Source of the DNA: Prostheceraeus crozeri
Lineage: Eukaryota; Platyhelminthes; Polycladida; Euryleptidae
Length of the DNA: 64,000 nucleotides
NCBI GenBank assembly: GCA_907163375.1
Contig: CAJQUW010003024.1
Location: 1-64,000, forward strand
Reading direction: 5' to 3'
Positions 10,202-20,529 of the stretch are shown one piece after another. Made by a program: the position numbers and the translations under genes. Each line of letters begins with the position of its first letter. Positions within the stretch are counted from its first letter, which is position 1. The notes beneath the pieces are model-generated. The model was not told the origin of the DNA and did not search any database. It worked only from the letters and a program-made list of their open reading frames with translations.

Positions 10202-11380
10202 CTGCCACTGCACAGCAAAATCACATAATCAAAGACAATGACTTCAATTAACTTTTAAAGATATAAATTGGTCCACATCACTATTCAAATTCAAGAAATG
10301 AAGCATGAATTTAGTGAATCGCAAAATAATGCCGGTGAAAATTGAATTGAAAACTTGAAATTTCAACCAAGAAAGCACGAATGACATCGCGACTTTTTCA
10401 TGAAGACTTTCATTATAATACAACTCATGAAATTCCTTGTAAATTAGCTTAATTTCCTTTTAGTTCGGATGTCAATCAACAAATATTCATTCCTTTTGAT
10501 ATCCAACTTGTTTCATACTACTCATATAGGAGAGTCATCTCAGTAGTATATAAATTAGCAAAAATTTAGATTTTTCAAAACTGCTCAAGTAATGTTTTGG
10601 ACCACAGGAACGTTATCTACGCAAAAAACTGAATCCTTTTGATATAAAAATTTTCACTGTATACAGATACTTTTTTGAGTCGATAGTATCCCTACTCTAT
10701 GCAATCATCCCTGTATGTTAACTTTTGGAGCCAACTGCACCTTTTCCATGTCTATTTCAGATCTTTCTAAATGAATTTCAGACAAAAGATACATATCTGT
10801 CACAAGCTCAACTTTGAAAAGATCTTTAATTCAACTGGAGATCTCCAATTCATCTGGATCATATCTGAAATTCATTTGGGCAGATCTGAAATCGATTTGG
10901 AACTATCTGAACCATCTGAACTAGGAATGGAGGATGTATATCCTCAAACGAAGATATCGGACAATGCGCCAGAAGTTTAAAGATATCATAGATATTCTTT
11001 TACTCATCACAGATATCTTTATTTTCCAAATATCTCACGAGTTTACAGTCTTTATATCTTCCAATATGGTCGCTCATGAATGCTCCGTGGACTGTGCATG
11101 CTTACACTTCATCACATGTTCATCAACACATGGAGAATTTGCATCAGTATGATCACAGACATCGAACATCAAAGCATTAAGGTCTAGTTGTTAAGACCTA
11201 GTTGTTGATGCTAGATGCCTATGACTACGATCAACGCTGCATAATAAAGCTTAACTTTCAAGCTAACAATTAGCAAACTCCAAAATGAAGTACATTATTT
11301 TTACTCCAGATCTTTCACATTGCATGAAATTATATACCCCTATTGTAAAGCAAGATTCACGTTATCCCAAACGGTGTCTA

Positions 11381-12411
11381 CACTGTAAATCGCTGGATAC
11401 GAAAATTACATACAAACATATACCAAAATTACATACAATTTGAAACTAACATCTGATACGAGATTCCCGTATGTTTACAGAGATCTGGTATATTTTTCAT
11501 ACCAAATCTCATTTACTTTCATATGTGATTGGTATGTGATTGGTATGTAGCGATACGAACTATTCTATCTGTGATTGGATGTTTTACACTGAAATACGAA
11601 TTGTTGGTATGTTTTATATACGAGACCCGATGCAAATTCATCCTTATTCGTATGCATCTGGTATCCATTTGGTATCCATTTGGTATGTGCAGCTTTCAGT
11701 TACATAGCAAAAAAATGATGTATTACATACTACTGTCAAATAACTTTTTTCAGTAATACCAGTGGCGAAAATTTTTTGTTTGATAGAGTGATATTTAACT
11801 AGATTAGATTTATTGTGAATTATATGCCCGCGAGATTGTCGTTGTTGCTACTTGTCTAGCAACATTAACATGACGTTTAGTTAGCTCTATTTTATGAGCC
11901 AAGTTGATTAACGTCAATTCATTCAAACGAAATCTTTCGGGCAATCATGTTGACTTATATATCTCAAACATAACTATTTTTGCGTTCAATGAATTATAAT
12001 GTGTTTTTATTTTGGATTGATAATATGCCTTATTTCAAAATTACATGATGCACAATTGTTGATGGTTGAAATCTTATTGATTATTCATGAAATGCCTTAG
12101 ACTTACGTGTATTAAAATCGAATTCAGTATTGAAAGAATGACTCTTGAATGTCATTATCTCACTACTTGCAGAACAGTAGTAACATTAGTGTGATTTTTA
12201 TTGATAAAAGTCCTGAAATCAAGATACTTTGGAGATGATTGATGATTTCTTTTAACATTGTGCTAGTATGGCTTTAGTATGTAAAGCATACCACATTTGA
12301 AAAAGCATACGAAAAGCATACAAATATATACCAAGAGAATACAGAAATATACCAAAAAAATATATTGGTATGCATCCTTCGTATGTGATTGGTATTGAGC
12401 GATTTACAGTG
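11381..12411 (+). mobile_element. 1,031-bp TA-inserted TIR element, family A copy 1
   Basis: The ends are CACTGTAAATCGCT and its inverted copy, an exact 14-bp TIR. TA is present on both sides (11379-11380 and 12412-12413). Copy 2 of the block has the undisturbed site with a single TA at 46451-46452, so insertion and TA duplication are proved within the window. The interior is AT-rich with many GGTATG and CATACC motifs and no transposase, hence non-autonomous. A TA target alone would fit Tc1/mariner; the CACTG ends would fit the EnSpm/Mirage/Chapaev group. The superfamily is unresolved. Confidence 0.9.
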
Positions 12412-12547
12412 TATGTGTGATATTTAAAAATACTAGCAAATTATCACAAGCCTTTGGTGGCAAAGGAATAATGTTCAAAACTCCGCGGACGGAACTCGTA
12501 TTGCTACGATCGCTTTAATCGAAATAATGATGAAATCAAGAGTTTTA

Positions 12548-12700
12548 GACCCAATTTATTACATACCAATACATACGAAAGTAAGTGATGCTTGGTATAA
12601 AAACATACTAGATCTCTATAAACATGCGAGAATCTCGTATCAAATGTTAGTTTCAAGTTGCATGTTTGTATGTATTTTTCGTATCCAGCCATTTACAGTG
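12548..12700 (-). mobile_element. Fragment of a family A TIR element
   Basis: Ends in CGTATCCAGCCATTTACAGTG at 12700, followed by TA, and matches the end of the complete family A element at 47938-48914. The rest of the copy is missing here, while block copy 2 keeps the whole element, so block copy 1 has probably suffered a deletion starting inside the element. Confidence 0.75.
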
Positions 12701-13196
12701 TAGATCATGTGAATATAAATTCATAGTATTTAATCAAAGAATCAAGACTGCATACAGCTCTTCTTACAGCTACATGTAGAGCTGTAAGTCTGTTAGGTGG
12801 GCCTTTGTGTCAACTTGTTTCATAAGGCATTTAACTAAGCTGGATCTTCAGCTTATGCGGTAGCCTACCGTAATGAAGTTTTGATAGGCATCACATGGAC
12901 GCCATTTTGAAACTTTTGAATGTTTTCAGAACGGGCCTCACAAATGTTTAATTAATACCGGTAATGTATGTCACACTCATGGTGAGAGTCTAAGGAAACA
13001 TGCAATTGGATCTGTGGTTGACTAGATCGTATTTGAAAGGTTAATGAGTTTTTGCTATAGAGCCAAAATAACTCACATGTATGTATGTGTGTATATTTTT
13101 AAATAATGGTAATCGACACTTTCAAAGAGTAGTTACAATAAATAAAGGTTCATATATCTTCAAGGAATGACAAAGTAACTTGACGTGATTTGATGT

Positions 13197-15764
13197 TCAA
13201 ACACGTGTAAAAGACTCATTCATGTACATGGCTGTTTTGATGGTAAATGAATTTAGTCTACGTGCAGAATTGACACGTGGCAAGATGACACGACCACTTC
13301 TAGCGATAGGACAGAGTAAAGTGTTCAATATGTGGTCCTCATTCATCGCATGTCGATAGAGTTTGGTGGCTTGGGAAATAAGTCTCTCGTCCAGGGATGG
13401 CAGGCATTCATGCCTGCAGCCACGGCCACAAAGAAGACGATGAAAGCGATTTTGGAGCATCATCAGCCGGGACATATCGTTTTTGGTCATTCCAACCAAC
13501 AAAGGAAAGGAATATTCGATCAGCGATCTCATGATGCAGAAATACATTCTTCTTAAGGACCAATAGCTCAAATATGGCCGTATCAATCTTAGTGGAAAGA
13601 GTCTTTTAGATGCATTCGATGTCACTCTGTCAATGTGGTCAGACCAAGTGCCTTTTCTGTTGAACACAACACCAAGAATGCTTATTTTATCAACGTTTTC
13701 GATGTTCCGTAAATTTACGATGGGAGCATTCTTCCGCTTTGACATAGTTAGACTTTTGTACTTCCTTGTATTGATGGGGAGACTGTGAATATCCGACCAT
13801 TGTATGATGGCTTCGTGATTTTTGTAAATATGCTGATTTTGACAGTCTTTGTAAATTGGCATGCATAGCGCAATATCATCCGCATATTTGATAATTCGAG
13901 ACCCTTCATGACTAATGACAAGATCTCCCAAAACAACCGAGAAAAGAAATGGGCCAATGATTGAGCCCTGTGGCACTCCTGAAGTGACTTCAGCTATTGA
14001 ACTGTGCACTGTGCCCACTCTGACATACTGACATCGACTTTCCAAATAATTGCATACCCATAAAATTAATTTACTTGGCAGATTGCACTCAATGAGGCGA
14101 TTGATTATAATATCGTGTCTTAGCCGGTCGAATGCCTTCGAATAATCATATGTCACAATTTGAACACCGGATGCTTCTGGACTGTCTAGGCACTTTGTGA
14201 AATGATCATGCAAAGTAATAAGGGCACATGTGGTCGAAGATCCTGTACGGAAGCCGAATTGATTGGGACCAAACTCCTTCAGAAATAACGGTTTTGTATA
14301 CTCCAAAATGACTCTCTCAAGAATTTTACCAGGAATGGGTAGCAAGCTTATTGGTCTGATATCGTCTGTTGTCGTTGGAGAGGAGATCTTCGGTAAAAGT
14401 GTGATTACTGCTGCTTTCCAAGCGACTGGGACTTTGCCACTTTCAATAGAAAGCTGAAACAATTTAGTCAAAGGAGACGCCAAGATGTCTGCTGCAGCCC
14501 TGTACAACTTAGTAGGTATTTCAGATGAAGCCTTATTACAGGATAGGTTGCGAAGCAAACGGTGAACATGAGACACCTCAATAGGGAACAGATTATTTTC
14601 GCTTGCTGGAAAAACAGGTAAGTTCTGTTGTGCAGGTGCACGGACTGTATTTGGAAATGACATATTAATCGCATCAACGGCACTTTGTAAACTTTTATAT
14701 CGGTTGTATAATGATCTCATCGCATCATTCGTTTTCCGAGAGCAAACTTCATTTACCATTTTCCAAACATTGTTTCTTTTTAATTTACTTATCCATATCA
14801 ATTTTGATTTCTCTATTTCCTTCTTCACTTTTTCCTTTAGAAAAGAGTAACGCGCAAAATCTCTTAATCGAAATGCCGTCCATCTGTCATTAATAAGTGA
14901 TTTTACTAAAGGAGTAATCCATGGTTTGGTCTTCTCAGAGAAGCTGATAAATTTGACAGGAATCGATGTGTCAAAGGCAGCGTTAATCAGATGATGAAAC
15001 ATTTCACACTTGACATCAAGATCATACTGATCATCAGACAGAAAAGACCAATCACAGTATTTCAGATCTTTCAAAAAATTGTCAATATTTGAACTGCGAA
15101 GATCAAATAGTGGCCGAGTTATTTTCATATCATTAAATCGAACAGATTTCGGAATTCCCAATAAAGAAATATGTGGTGTAGATGATGAATCAATGGGAGC
15201 TGATCCATAGATGGTATACGATGTAGAAAGAGATTCTGATATCAATATGTAATCAAGCTCTGCATTTCCATAGGTGGGCTTCTTATGTAAGTTTTTGAGA
15301 TTACAATTGCTGCAAATCAATCTCGTATTCAATCTGTTCATGTCACCACACAGAATGATATCACAGAATGGGAACTTTTCCAAGAATGAGTCAATGAAGT
15401 CGATCATAAAATTTAATATAATCTGATGACTACCGAGCACAATTTGAGGAGGGAAATAACAACCAATTAGTAGTATTTTAGAATTCAGCTTTACAGCTAC
15501 CATTTCAATACCATCGGGTTTTCCAACAATCGGAATTCTTTCAGGGCAAAAAGCATGCTTCGACCAGATTCCAACTCCTCCACCTACGCGATCAGTCCTG
15601 TCATCTCGATAACAAACATAACCAGGTATATGAGTCATGGACTCTGTGTGATGTTGCTGAAACCAAGTTTCGGAAGCTACAAAGCAGTCAATATTTTTCA
15701 AAGTTAATGTAGAAGTAATAATATCCATCTTTGGAAAAGCAGATCGAGTGTTTGCGCATAACAC
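13197..15764 (-). CDS. LINE ORF2: AP endonuclease and reverse transcriptase, intact
   Basis: 855 codons, no interruption. The N-terminal APE endonuclease shows VASETWFQ, GGGVGIWSK, ILCGDMNRLN and AELDYILIS, with a final histidine in STPHISLLG. The RT follows: fingers (VITLLPKISSP, then IRPISLLPIPGKILERVI), GPNQFGFRTGSSTT, the palm VTYDYSKAFDRLRHD, SGVPQGSIIGPFLF and the catalytic IIKYADDIALC, then ILGVVFN. The C-terminal part (SLIEYSFPLLVGM, LQNRFHRLLCGRGCRHE) has the usual post-RT helices. The first ATG in the frame is at about 15731 (PKMDII), but the frame is open further upstream, so translation may start there or by reinitiation after ORF1. All key RT aspartates are present. Confidence 0.92.
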   Translation of the reverse strand: MLCANTRSAFPKMDIITSTLTLKNIDCFVASETWFQQHHTESMTHIPGYVCYRDDRTDRVGGGVGIWSKHAFCPERIPIVGKPDGIEMVAVKLNSKILLIGCYFPPQIVLGSHQIILNFMIDFIDSFLEKFPFCDIILCGDMNRLNTRLICSNCNLKNLHKKPTYGNAELDYILISESLSTSYTIYGSAPIDSSSTPHISLLGIPKSVRFNDMKITRPLFDLRSSNIDNFLKDLKYCDWSFLSDDQYDLDVKCEMFHHLINAAFDTSIPVKFISFSEKTKPWITPLVKSLINDRWTAFRLRDFARYSFLKEKVKKEIEKSKLIWISKLKRNNVWKMVNEVCSRKTNDAMRSLYNRYKSLQSAVDAINMSFPNTVRAPAQQNLPVFPASENNLFPIEVSHVHRLLRNLSCNKASSEIPTKLYRAAADILASPLTKLFQLSIESGKVPVAWKAAVITLLPKISSPTTTDDIRPISLLPIPGKILERVILEYTKPLFLKEFGPNQFGFRTGSSTTCALITLHDHFTKCLDSPEASGVQIVTYDYSKAFDRLRHDIIINRLIECNLPSKLILWVCNYLESRCQYVRVGTVHSSIAEVTSGVPQGSIIGPFLFSVVLGDLVISHEGSRIIKYADDIALCMPIYKDCQNQHIYKNHEAIIQWSDIHSLPINTRKYKSLTMSKRKNAPIVNLRNIENVDKISILGVVFNRKGTWSDHIDRVTSNASKRLFPLRLIRPYLSYWSLRRMYFCIMRSLIEYSFPLLVGMTKNDMSRLMMLQNRFHRLLCGRGCRHECLPSLDERLISQATKLYRHAMNEDHILNTLLCPIARSGRVILPRVNSARRLNSFTIKTAMYMNESFTRV

Positions 15765-15802
15765 TGATGGAGAACTTTGGGGAACTGTTTTCCAGTTGCC
15801 CC

Positions 15803-16534
15803 CTAAAAGAGTTGCTGAAAATCCTTTATGTCATTCCGTAGCATCATTTTATTGCGATAAATGACAGCATCATCTCCATGGTCTTTTCTCATTTTCAGTT
15901 CCTGTCTTAAGTTCCATAGTTGCCTTTGCTGCAAGGGAGTTAAATCGTGATTAATATACACTGATTTAAATGAATTTGAATTTCGAAGCAATTTCCCTTT
16001 TCTGAGGATTTTGAACTTCGAATCTTCATTTCTGCAAATAACTTTCAACAAGCGAGGTTTGTTCTGTCTTAGCTTCCCAATACGAGAAATTTTGTAATCA
16101 TCAGAATTATTCACGCCGATATCCTGTAGAAGATTATCAAATGTCTCAGAATCATTTGATTGTCTTTCTGTAATTGAGCCAATATTTGATTCAGGAATGC
16201 CACTAATAATCAAATTCAATAGTTTTCGGTTACGCTGCTCCATTTCAGACAATAGCTGTTCAGGAAGATCATTATTCAGATGATTTACTTGATTTTGTAG
16301 TTCTTGTATCCGTTCGTCTTGTCTATCAGTTATTGTACGGAGATCGGTAATTTCTTTTTCAAAGTTTTCAACCTTTTTAGTCAAGAAGTCTATCGAAACA
16401 GATAAATTTGATAATTCAGTATGGAAAGCACTCATAATTTCTTCTTTTGACTTCATTATCAACTGTTTGATATCATTCATAGTAATACCTGAGGATGAAT
16501 TCGATCGGGTTGTACGGGTCGGCGTTTTCGACAT
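15803..16534 (-). CDS. LINE ORF1 protein (coiled coil and nucleic-acid-binding domain)
   Basis: 243 codons. Residues 1-30 are serine/threonine-rich. About 35-95 form a heptad coiled coil (KKVENFEKEITDLRTITDRQ, then RIQELQNQVNHL), expected to trimerise. The sequence LLNLIISGIPES opens an RRM-like domain, which continues through SRIGKLRQNKPRLLKVI and SVYINHDLTPLQQ, as in ORF1 proteins of L1-like and many CR1-like LINEs. There is no CCHC knuckle. The protein would coat element RNA and act as a chaperone in the ribonucleoprotein. It ends 38 bases before the first codon listed for ORF2, whose frame is open upstream and overlaps the ORF1 end. Confidence 0.85.
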   Translation of the reverse strand: MSKTPTRTTRSNSSSGITMNDIKQLIMKSKEEIMSAFHTELSNLSVSIDFLTKKVENFEKEITDLRTITDRQDERIQELQNQVNHLNNDLPEQLLSEMEQRNRKLLNLIISGIPESNIGSITERQSNDSETFDNLLQDIGVNNSDDYKISRIGKLRQNKPRLLKVICRNEDSKFKILRKGKLLRNSNSFKSVYINHDLTPLQQRQLWNLRQELKMRKDHGDDAVIYRNKMMLRNDIKDFQQLF

Positions 16535-16566
16535 ATCTAATCGACGAAAGCAACCAAAAATATAAA

Positions 16567-16638
16567 TCCGCGGTGGGGCTCGAACACACTTCAGACAGAC
16601 GTTGATTCAGGTCATTCAACCAACAGGCTATCACAACA
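16567..16638 (-). promoter_or_regulatory. tRNA-like segment with pol III A and B boxes in the LINE 5' UTR
   Basis: On the minus strand, TAGCCTGTTGG (16630-16620) resembles a tRNA A box and GTTCGAGCCCC (16585-16575) a B box, at tRNA-like spacing. The T-arm would pair GTGTG with CCCAC at four of five positions. The acceptor stem does not pair, so this is not a tRNA gene. It may be an internal pol III promoter or a captured tRNA-derived SINE head, just upstream of ORF1. Confidence 0.45.
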
Positions 16639-17993
16639 GTGTAGATACTGATTCAGATTTGTCTACCGTATCTCGGCATTTGATGCGTGGAAGAGCGGCG
16701 TGGAACTTAAATCAAGTGCGTGACTTGAAACGAAAAATGCAACTAACACCAAAATTGGAGAAAATTGCGAATTTCTCAGCACAGCGATGTCTCACGGAGA
16801 TAATTCCAACACTAATGAATAGATGACTCGACGAGGAATCTGATGATGTATAACACTTGTACCAATATGAGATCACAACCAGGAATAACACGGTGAAGAT
16901 GCACGATGACATGGACAGAGAAGACACAACCGTCAGCCAGGTGTCAGTTGTATATATCAGGACAGAAAAGAACACATCGAGCCACAACTCCTGCGCATCT
17001 TTGCGGAAAACGCAGTAGAGACAAACTTAAGCTCTACAGTAAATCACTCACCACCACACCAAGTTTCATCAAAATCCATGCAATAGTCTGGCAAAGGAAA
17101 AATCTGCGTCTATGTTTCTATCACCATCCATCTTATAATGACTTCATTACGAAAACGCAGACAATAGCAAAAAGCTCTTTTGGATCGAATTACGTCTTCT
17201 GAAACAGTAGGCTGAAGCAGACATGCAGGATTATGATATGTATGGACCTACCTTTCATCTAGAGAGTTGGAATTCTATGCGTTTTCATGAGAGAGTAGTT
17301 GCAAAAGAGGATGTTTTGTTAATAGAAATACACGCAGATTTTTCCTTTGCCACAGGCAAAGTTGCATCAGTATACATCTGTGGGTACTTTAGAATGTGTA
17401 TAAGATGATAAGAGTGTGTAAACGCGTTTTTGATAGAGGCTCTTGATTCTTGAATTTCTATGCATATTCACAAGAGAGTACTTGCAAAATAGCTTCGCTT
17501 ATTGATGGGAAAAATAAAAATTTGTGTCCTAACTAATACAAATCTTTATCAATTTGCACCCCAAAGGTACCCAAGAAGGCTATCTACAAGACAAGGGTGC
17601 GCAAACGCGTTTTCTACTAAGTGGCTTGAACAGCCATGTGTTTTCACAAGAGAGTCCTTGCAAAACGCAATCGCTTATTGATGGTTTAACTCGCAGATTT
17701 GAGGTTTAACTTGTGCAAATCTGCATCAGCTTGCATCTGCAGATTGTACAAGTATTCTTGAACTAGTGACTAAAAAAAATCTAGCCACTTGGAAAGGAAA
17801 TAATTCAGAAAACACAGCTGATATTGTTGAGAGCCATGTGGACGGTAAATGCAGCTGGTCAGGGAAAGCTACAGCGCTTCATTTTGATTGGCTATTGCTA
17901 TCTGACTGTGCGATTTCAATGGAGTAGCCGTGTTTCTATATTTCGAAAAGGCTCGTGACTTTAAATGGAAAGTTCAGCGTGTTCCACTGATGA

Positions 17994-18720
17994 CCTTACA
18001 AAGGAAAAAGTTCAGAGTTAAGAGGAGGGCAGGAATTTAAAATTATTAACGTTTAAACAAATAACTTTTATTAATTCAATTCAATCAACGAAAGTTATCA
18101 ATTAGTAATGACATTTAAGCAGGTAAATTAATTATCTGGTAAATGAATTAAATATTATTTTCCAATAGAATAAGCGCCAAATTTGAATAATCAGCTGTTG
18201 ACTTTGAGTGAATAAATCGCAAAATTTATAGAACGTATCGTGAACTGTGACTGAATAGAATTTAGATCGGCATTCTCTGAAACTGGTATCTGAAAAATAT
18301 ATAATCAGTCACAACTTCTTTTGCGAACAGATCATGCCGCGAGATAACCTTTGATGCTTTTTCTATTGGCAATGCAAGATTTAGGTCATTGTGTCAAATA
18401 ATTACTGCTGTAGGATGGAACAAAGCGATTAATTTCAAGAAAGCTAAATTTAAATGCGTCACTGGTATTTTATGAGCCCGAGGTAGAACCTGAATCAGTC
18501 ATGCTTTATTACTCTACATCTAGTGAGTATGTTTGCAAAGTTGGGGCTCAATCGGTTTGGGTCTCTGGTGATCGGGGACCGTAAAGGGTTCCCGAAGGAA
18601 AGTCCTTTAAAAATGCCTTTGTGATCAGTCACTAGTGTCTTATGAGACAGAGATGGAGCCTGAATCAATCAGTCATACTTTATCAAGCGGCATTGTCTGA
18701 ATATAGAGGGTCTCACACAT
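17994..18720 (+). repeat. Repeat E, copy 1
   Basis: From TTACAAAGGAAAAAGTTC onward the sequence is present inverted at 39.58-41.64 kb, where it is split by the mariner copy. It contains two diverged versions of a GTCACT...CTGAATCA motif (about 18456 and 18626), about 170 bp apart. No coding capacity. Confidence 0.75.
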
Positions 18721-19079
18721 CCACGAAGCACTCGAGTTCATCTCTGCTACGGAACTCCCTTCATCGCTATCAGTGAGTCTGGTAATAAAATGGGCAAGAA
18801 CTCAACTCAAAACGAAACTGAGTGACTGAATTGAATGATGCAGTCGATCTGATCAATTCTACTCAACTCCTCAGTTGCAACCAAGACACTGTTAAAATAG
18901 TTCCTAATGTAATTTACAACGAGTAAGTGAGAATTATTTCCACTATATAGCTCCACGACAGGGCTACTCAAACGTCTAATATCCACATGGATGCTTCCAC
19001 TACAATTGGAACCCCGTTGCGAAAGATAACGGTCCATCAACAGACTACTTTGACCAGTGATTCTCAAGTACAACCTTCT

Positions 19080-19800
19080 CCTACTAGTCCGGCAGCCAGA
19101 ACGATTCCTGCAGGGAACGAGGCGGAAAATGAGACTTTCACAGAATGATGTACATCTTCTGCATACTACGAGTCTGCATGTCTGCCGAGTTCTAGTGAAT
19201 TCCTCTTCTTGTCAGACAGGATCAAAGAAAAAAACATGTAAATCCAATGGGACGCAGATTGAAGCTTTTGGCTAAAATGAAATTTTCTTTGTTTTCGCTT
19301 ATCAACTGGAAAGTATTCAGTCTAGTCATAATTTTTAACATGGGATGTCTTCAGGTCATTTCCTATGATGTGCGTGTGCTTTTATCATGTTTCTGATCGG
19401 CAATGCATGTGAGAATGTGGTTGAATGTGGATAAAGTTGCTCAGAATGTTTGTTTGCCGACATTAAAGGCTCCAAATCTAAATTAGTTTTGCTTTATACA
19501 TAGGGGTGCATGAGCATGAAAGGAAATGACCAGAAGACATTCCATGCCAAAAAATATGACTCTCGGCTTAGTGTTCATCGTTTAAACAGAGAAAAGATAG
19601 AAAAATTCATTTTAGCCAAAAGCTGCTATCTGTGTCCCATTGGATTTACATGTGTTTTTCTTTGATCCTGTCTGACAAGAAAAGGAAGTCCCTAGACCTA
19701 GGCAGACGCACCGATTCGTAGTAGGCAGATGTACATCATTCTGTGAAAGTCTCATTTTCGGCCTCGTTCCCTACAGAAACTCGTGCTGGCTGCCGGACTA
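19080..19800. repeat. Foldback: inverted repeats around a short loop
   Basis: The left arm (about 19080-19390, starting near GGCAGCCAGAACG) is repeated inverted at about 19510-19800. Matching landmarks are the string CATGTAAATCCAATGGGAC and the TGATGTACATC block. The loop is about 120 bp. The arms interrupt a coding-like segment on the plus strand. No transposase or target duplication was identified. Confidence 0.7.
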
Positions 19801-20028
19801 TGAGGTGTACATCATTCTGTGAAAGTCTCATTGTCGGCCTCGTTCCCTGCAGAAACTCGTTCTGGCTGCCGGACTATGAGGTGTACATCATTCTGTGAAA
19901 GTCTCATTGTCGGCCTCGTTCCCTGCAGAAACTCGTTCTGGCTGCCGGACTATGAGGTGTACATCATTCTGTGAAAGTCTCATTTTCCTCCTCGTTCCCT
20001 GCAGAAGCTCGTTTTGGCTGCCGGACTA
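19725..20028 (+). repeat. 76-bp tandem repeat, four units
   Basis: Units starting with TGAGGTGTACATCATTCTG at 19801, 19877 and 19953, plus a preceding unit ending at 19800, are repeated with a period of 76 bp and few changes. The repeated sequence is the outer end of the foldback's right arm, so the array probably grew from it by slippage or unequal exchange. Confidence 0.85.
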
Positions 20029-20029
20029 T

Positions 20030-20308
20030 ACTACTTCAGATTCGATTCCACAAAGTGTTCCAGCCGAGCACAACCCAATCTGTGATCCTTCTGATCTCGC
20101 ACTAACTGTAATCCCACATAAGCTCAATAACTCTTACAACGCCGATTTGGATGATCCAGACCAGTCGATGAGCATCACAGTCTTTTCCTTTTACCAAACC
20201 ACTTCTATGCTCGATGGTTTGGACTTTTCTCGTGAGTATATTATTTTCGTTGACACTAATCTCACTTTCCTAATTGCTGTATTTTTGCTCCACCTAATGG
20301 TAGATTGA
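20030..20308 (+). pseudogene. Coding-like fragment, possibly the N-terminal part of PLE-3
   Basis: The frame reads TTSDSIPQSVPAEHNPICDP and continues to MSITVFSFYQTTSMLDGLDF, then meets a good donor site (CTC followed by GTGAGT at about 20230). Codon composition is protein-like, but no motif is recognised. The segment follows the foldback directly, and a similar serine/threonine-rich segment precedes the foldback. A link to PLE-3 is inferred from position and strand only. Confidence 0.35.
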
Positions 20309-20529
20309 TTTTTTTAAATAATCTGGCTATTCATCAAAGGTGCATGAAAATGCTTCCTCCTGGTTTCATCACAGCTAGACTGTAGAAATAGGCCTTCAAC
20401 TAATTTTATCGTTTTTCGATCGGTCATTTATCAGCCTAAAAAAGCTTTTCCTAATGCTACTAATGCTGTCTTACTGAATGGTGTACCAACTGACGTATCT
20501 AAAGATATTTGTGAATTAGAGAGAGAAAA

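Larger units (their letters stand above)
13080..16957 (-). mobile_element. Apparently full-length non-LTR retrotransposon, LINE-1 of this window
   Basis: A 3.9-kb insertion in block copy 1, absent from copy 2, where the flanks (AAAATAACT and GACAGAAAAGAACAC) are joined at about 49285. On the minus strand it has a 5' UTR of about 420 bp, ORF1 (16534-15803), ORF2 (15764-13197) and a short 3' UTR. Both ORFs are open from end to end, so the copy is young. The exact target duplication could not be fixed; TGTATAT occurs near both borders. The RT and AP-endonuclease type place it in the broad CR1/L2/Jockey-like assemblage. The clade is not resolved. Confidence 0.88.
10202..17985 (+). repeat. Repeated block A, copy 1
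   Basis: From CTGCCACTGCACAGC at 10202 the sequence matches 45262 onward at high identity, up to about 17985 (which matches up to about 56570). Copy 1 is interrupted by a 1.03-kb TIR element (11381-12411) and a LINE (about 13080-16957). Copy 2 lacks both but has other insertions. Frames such as 10934-11152 are repeated in copy 2 with scattered changes and no sign of coding constraint. The block's own nature is not recognised. Confidence 0.85.

Noticed and set aside
10771-11152. Short frames repeated at 46008-46226
   Set aside because: They recur only because block A is duplicated; substitutions between the copies are not biased to synonymous sites, and no domain is visible.
16567-16638. A functional tRNA gene
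   Set aside because: Only the A and B boxes and part of the T-arm are kept; the acceptor and anticodon arms do not fold.
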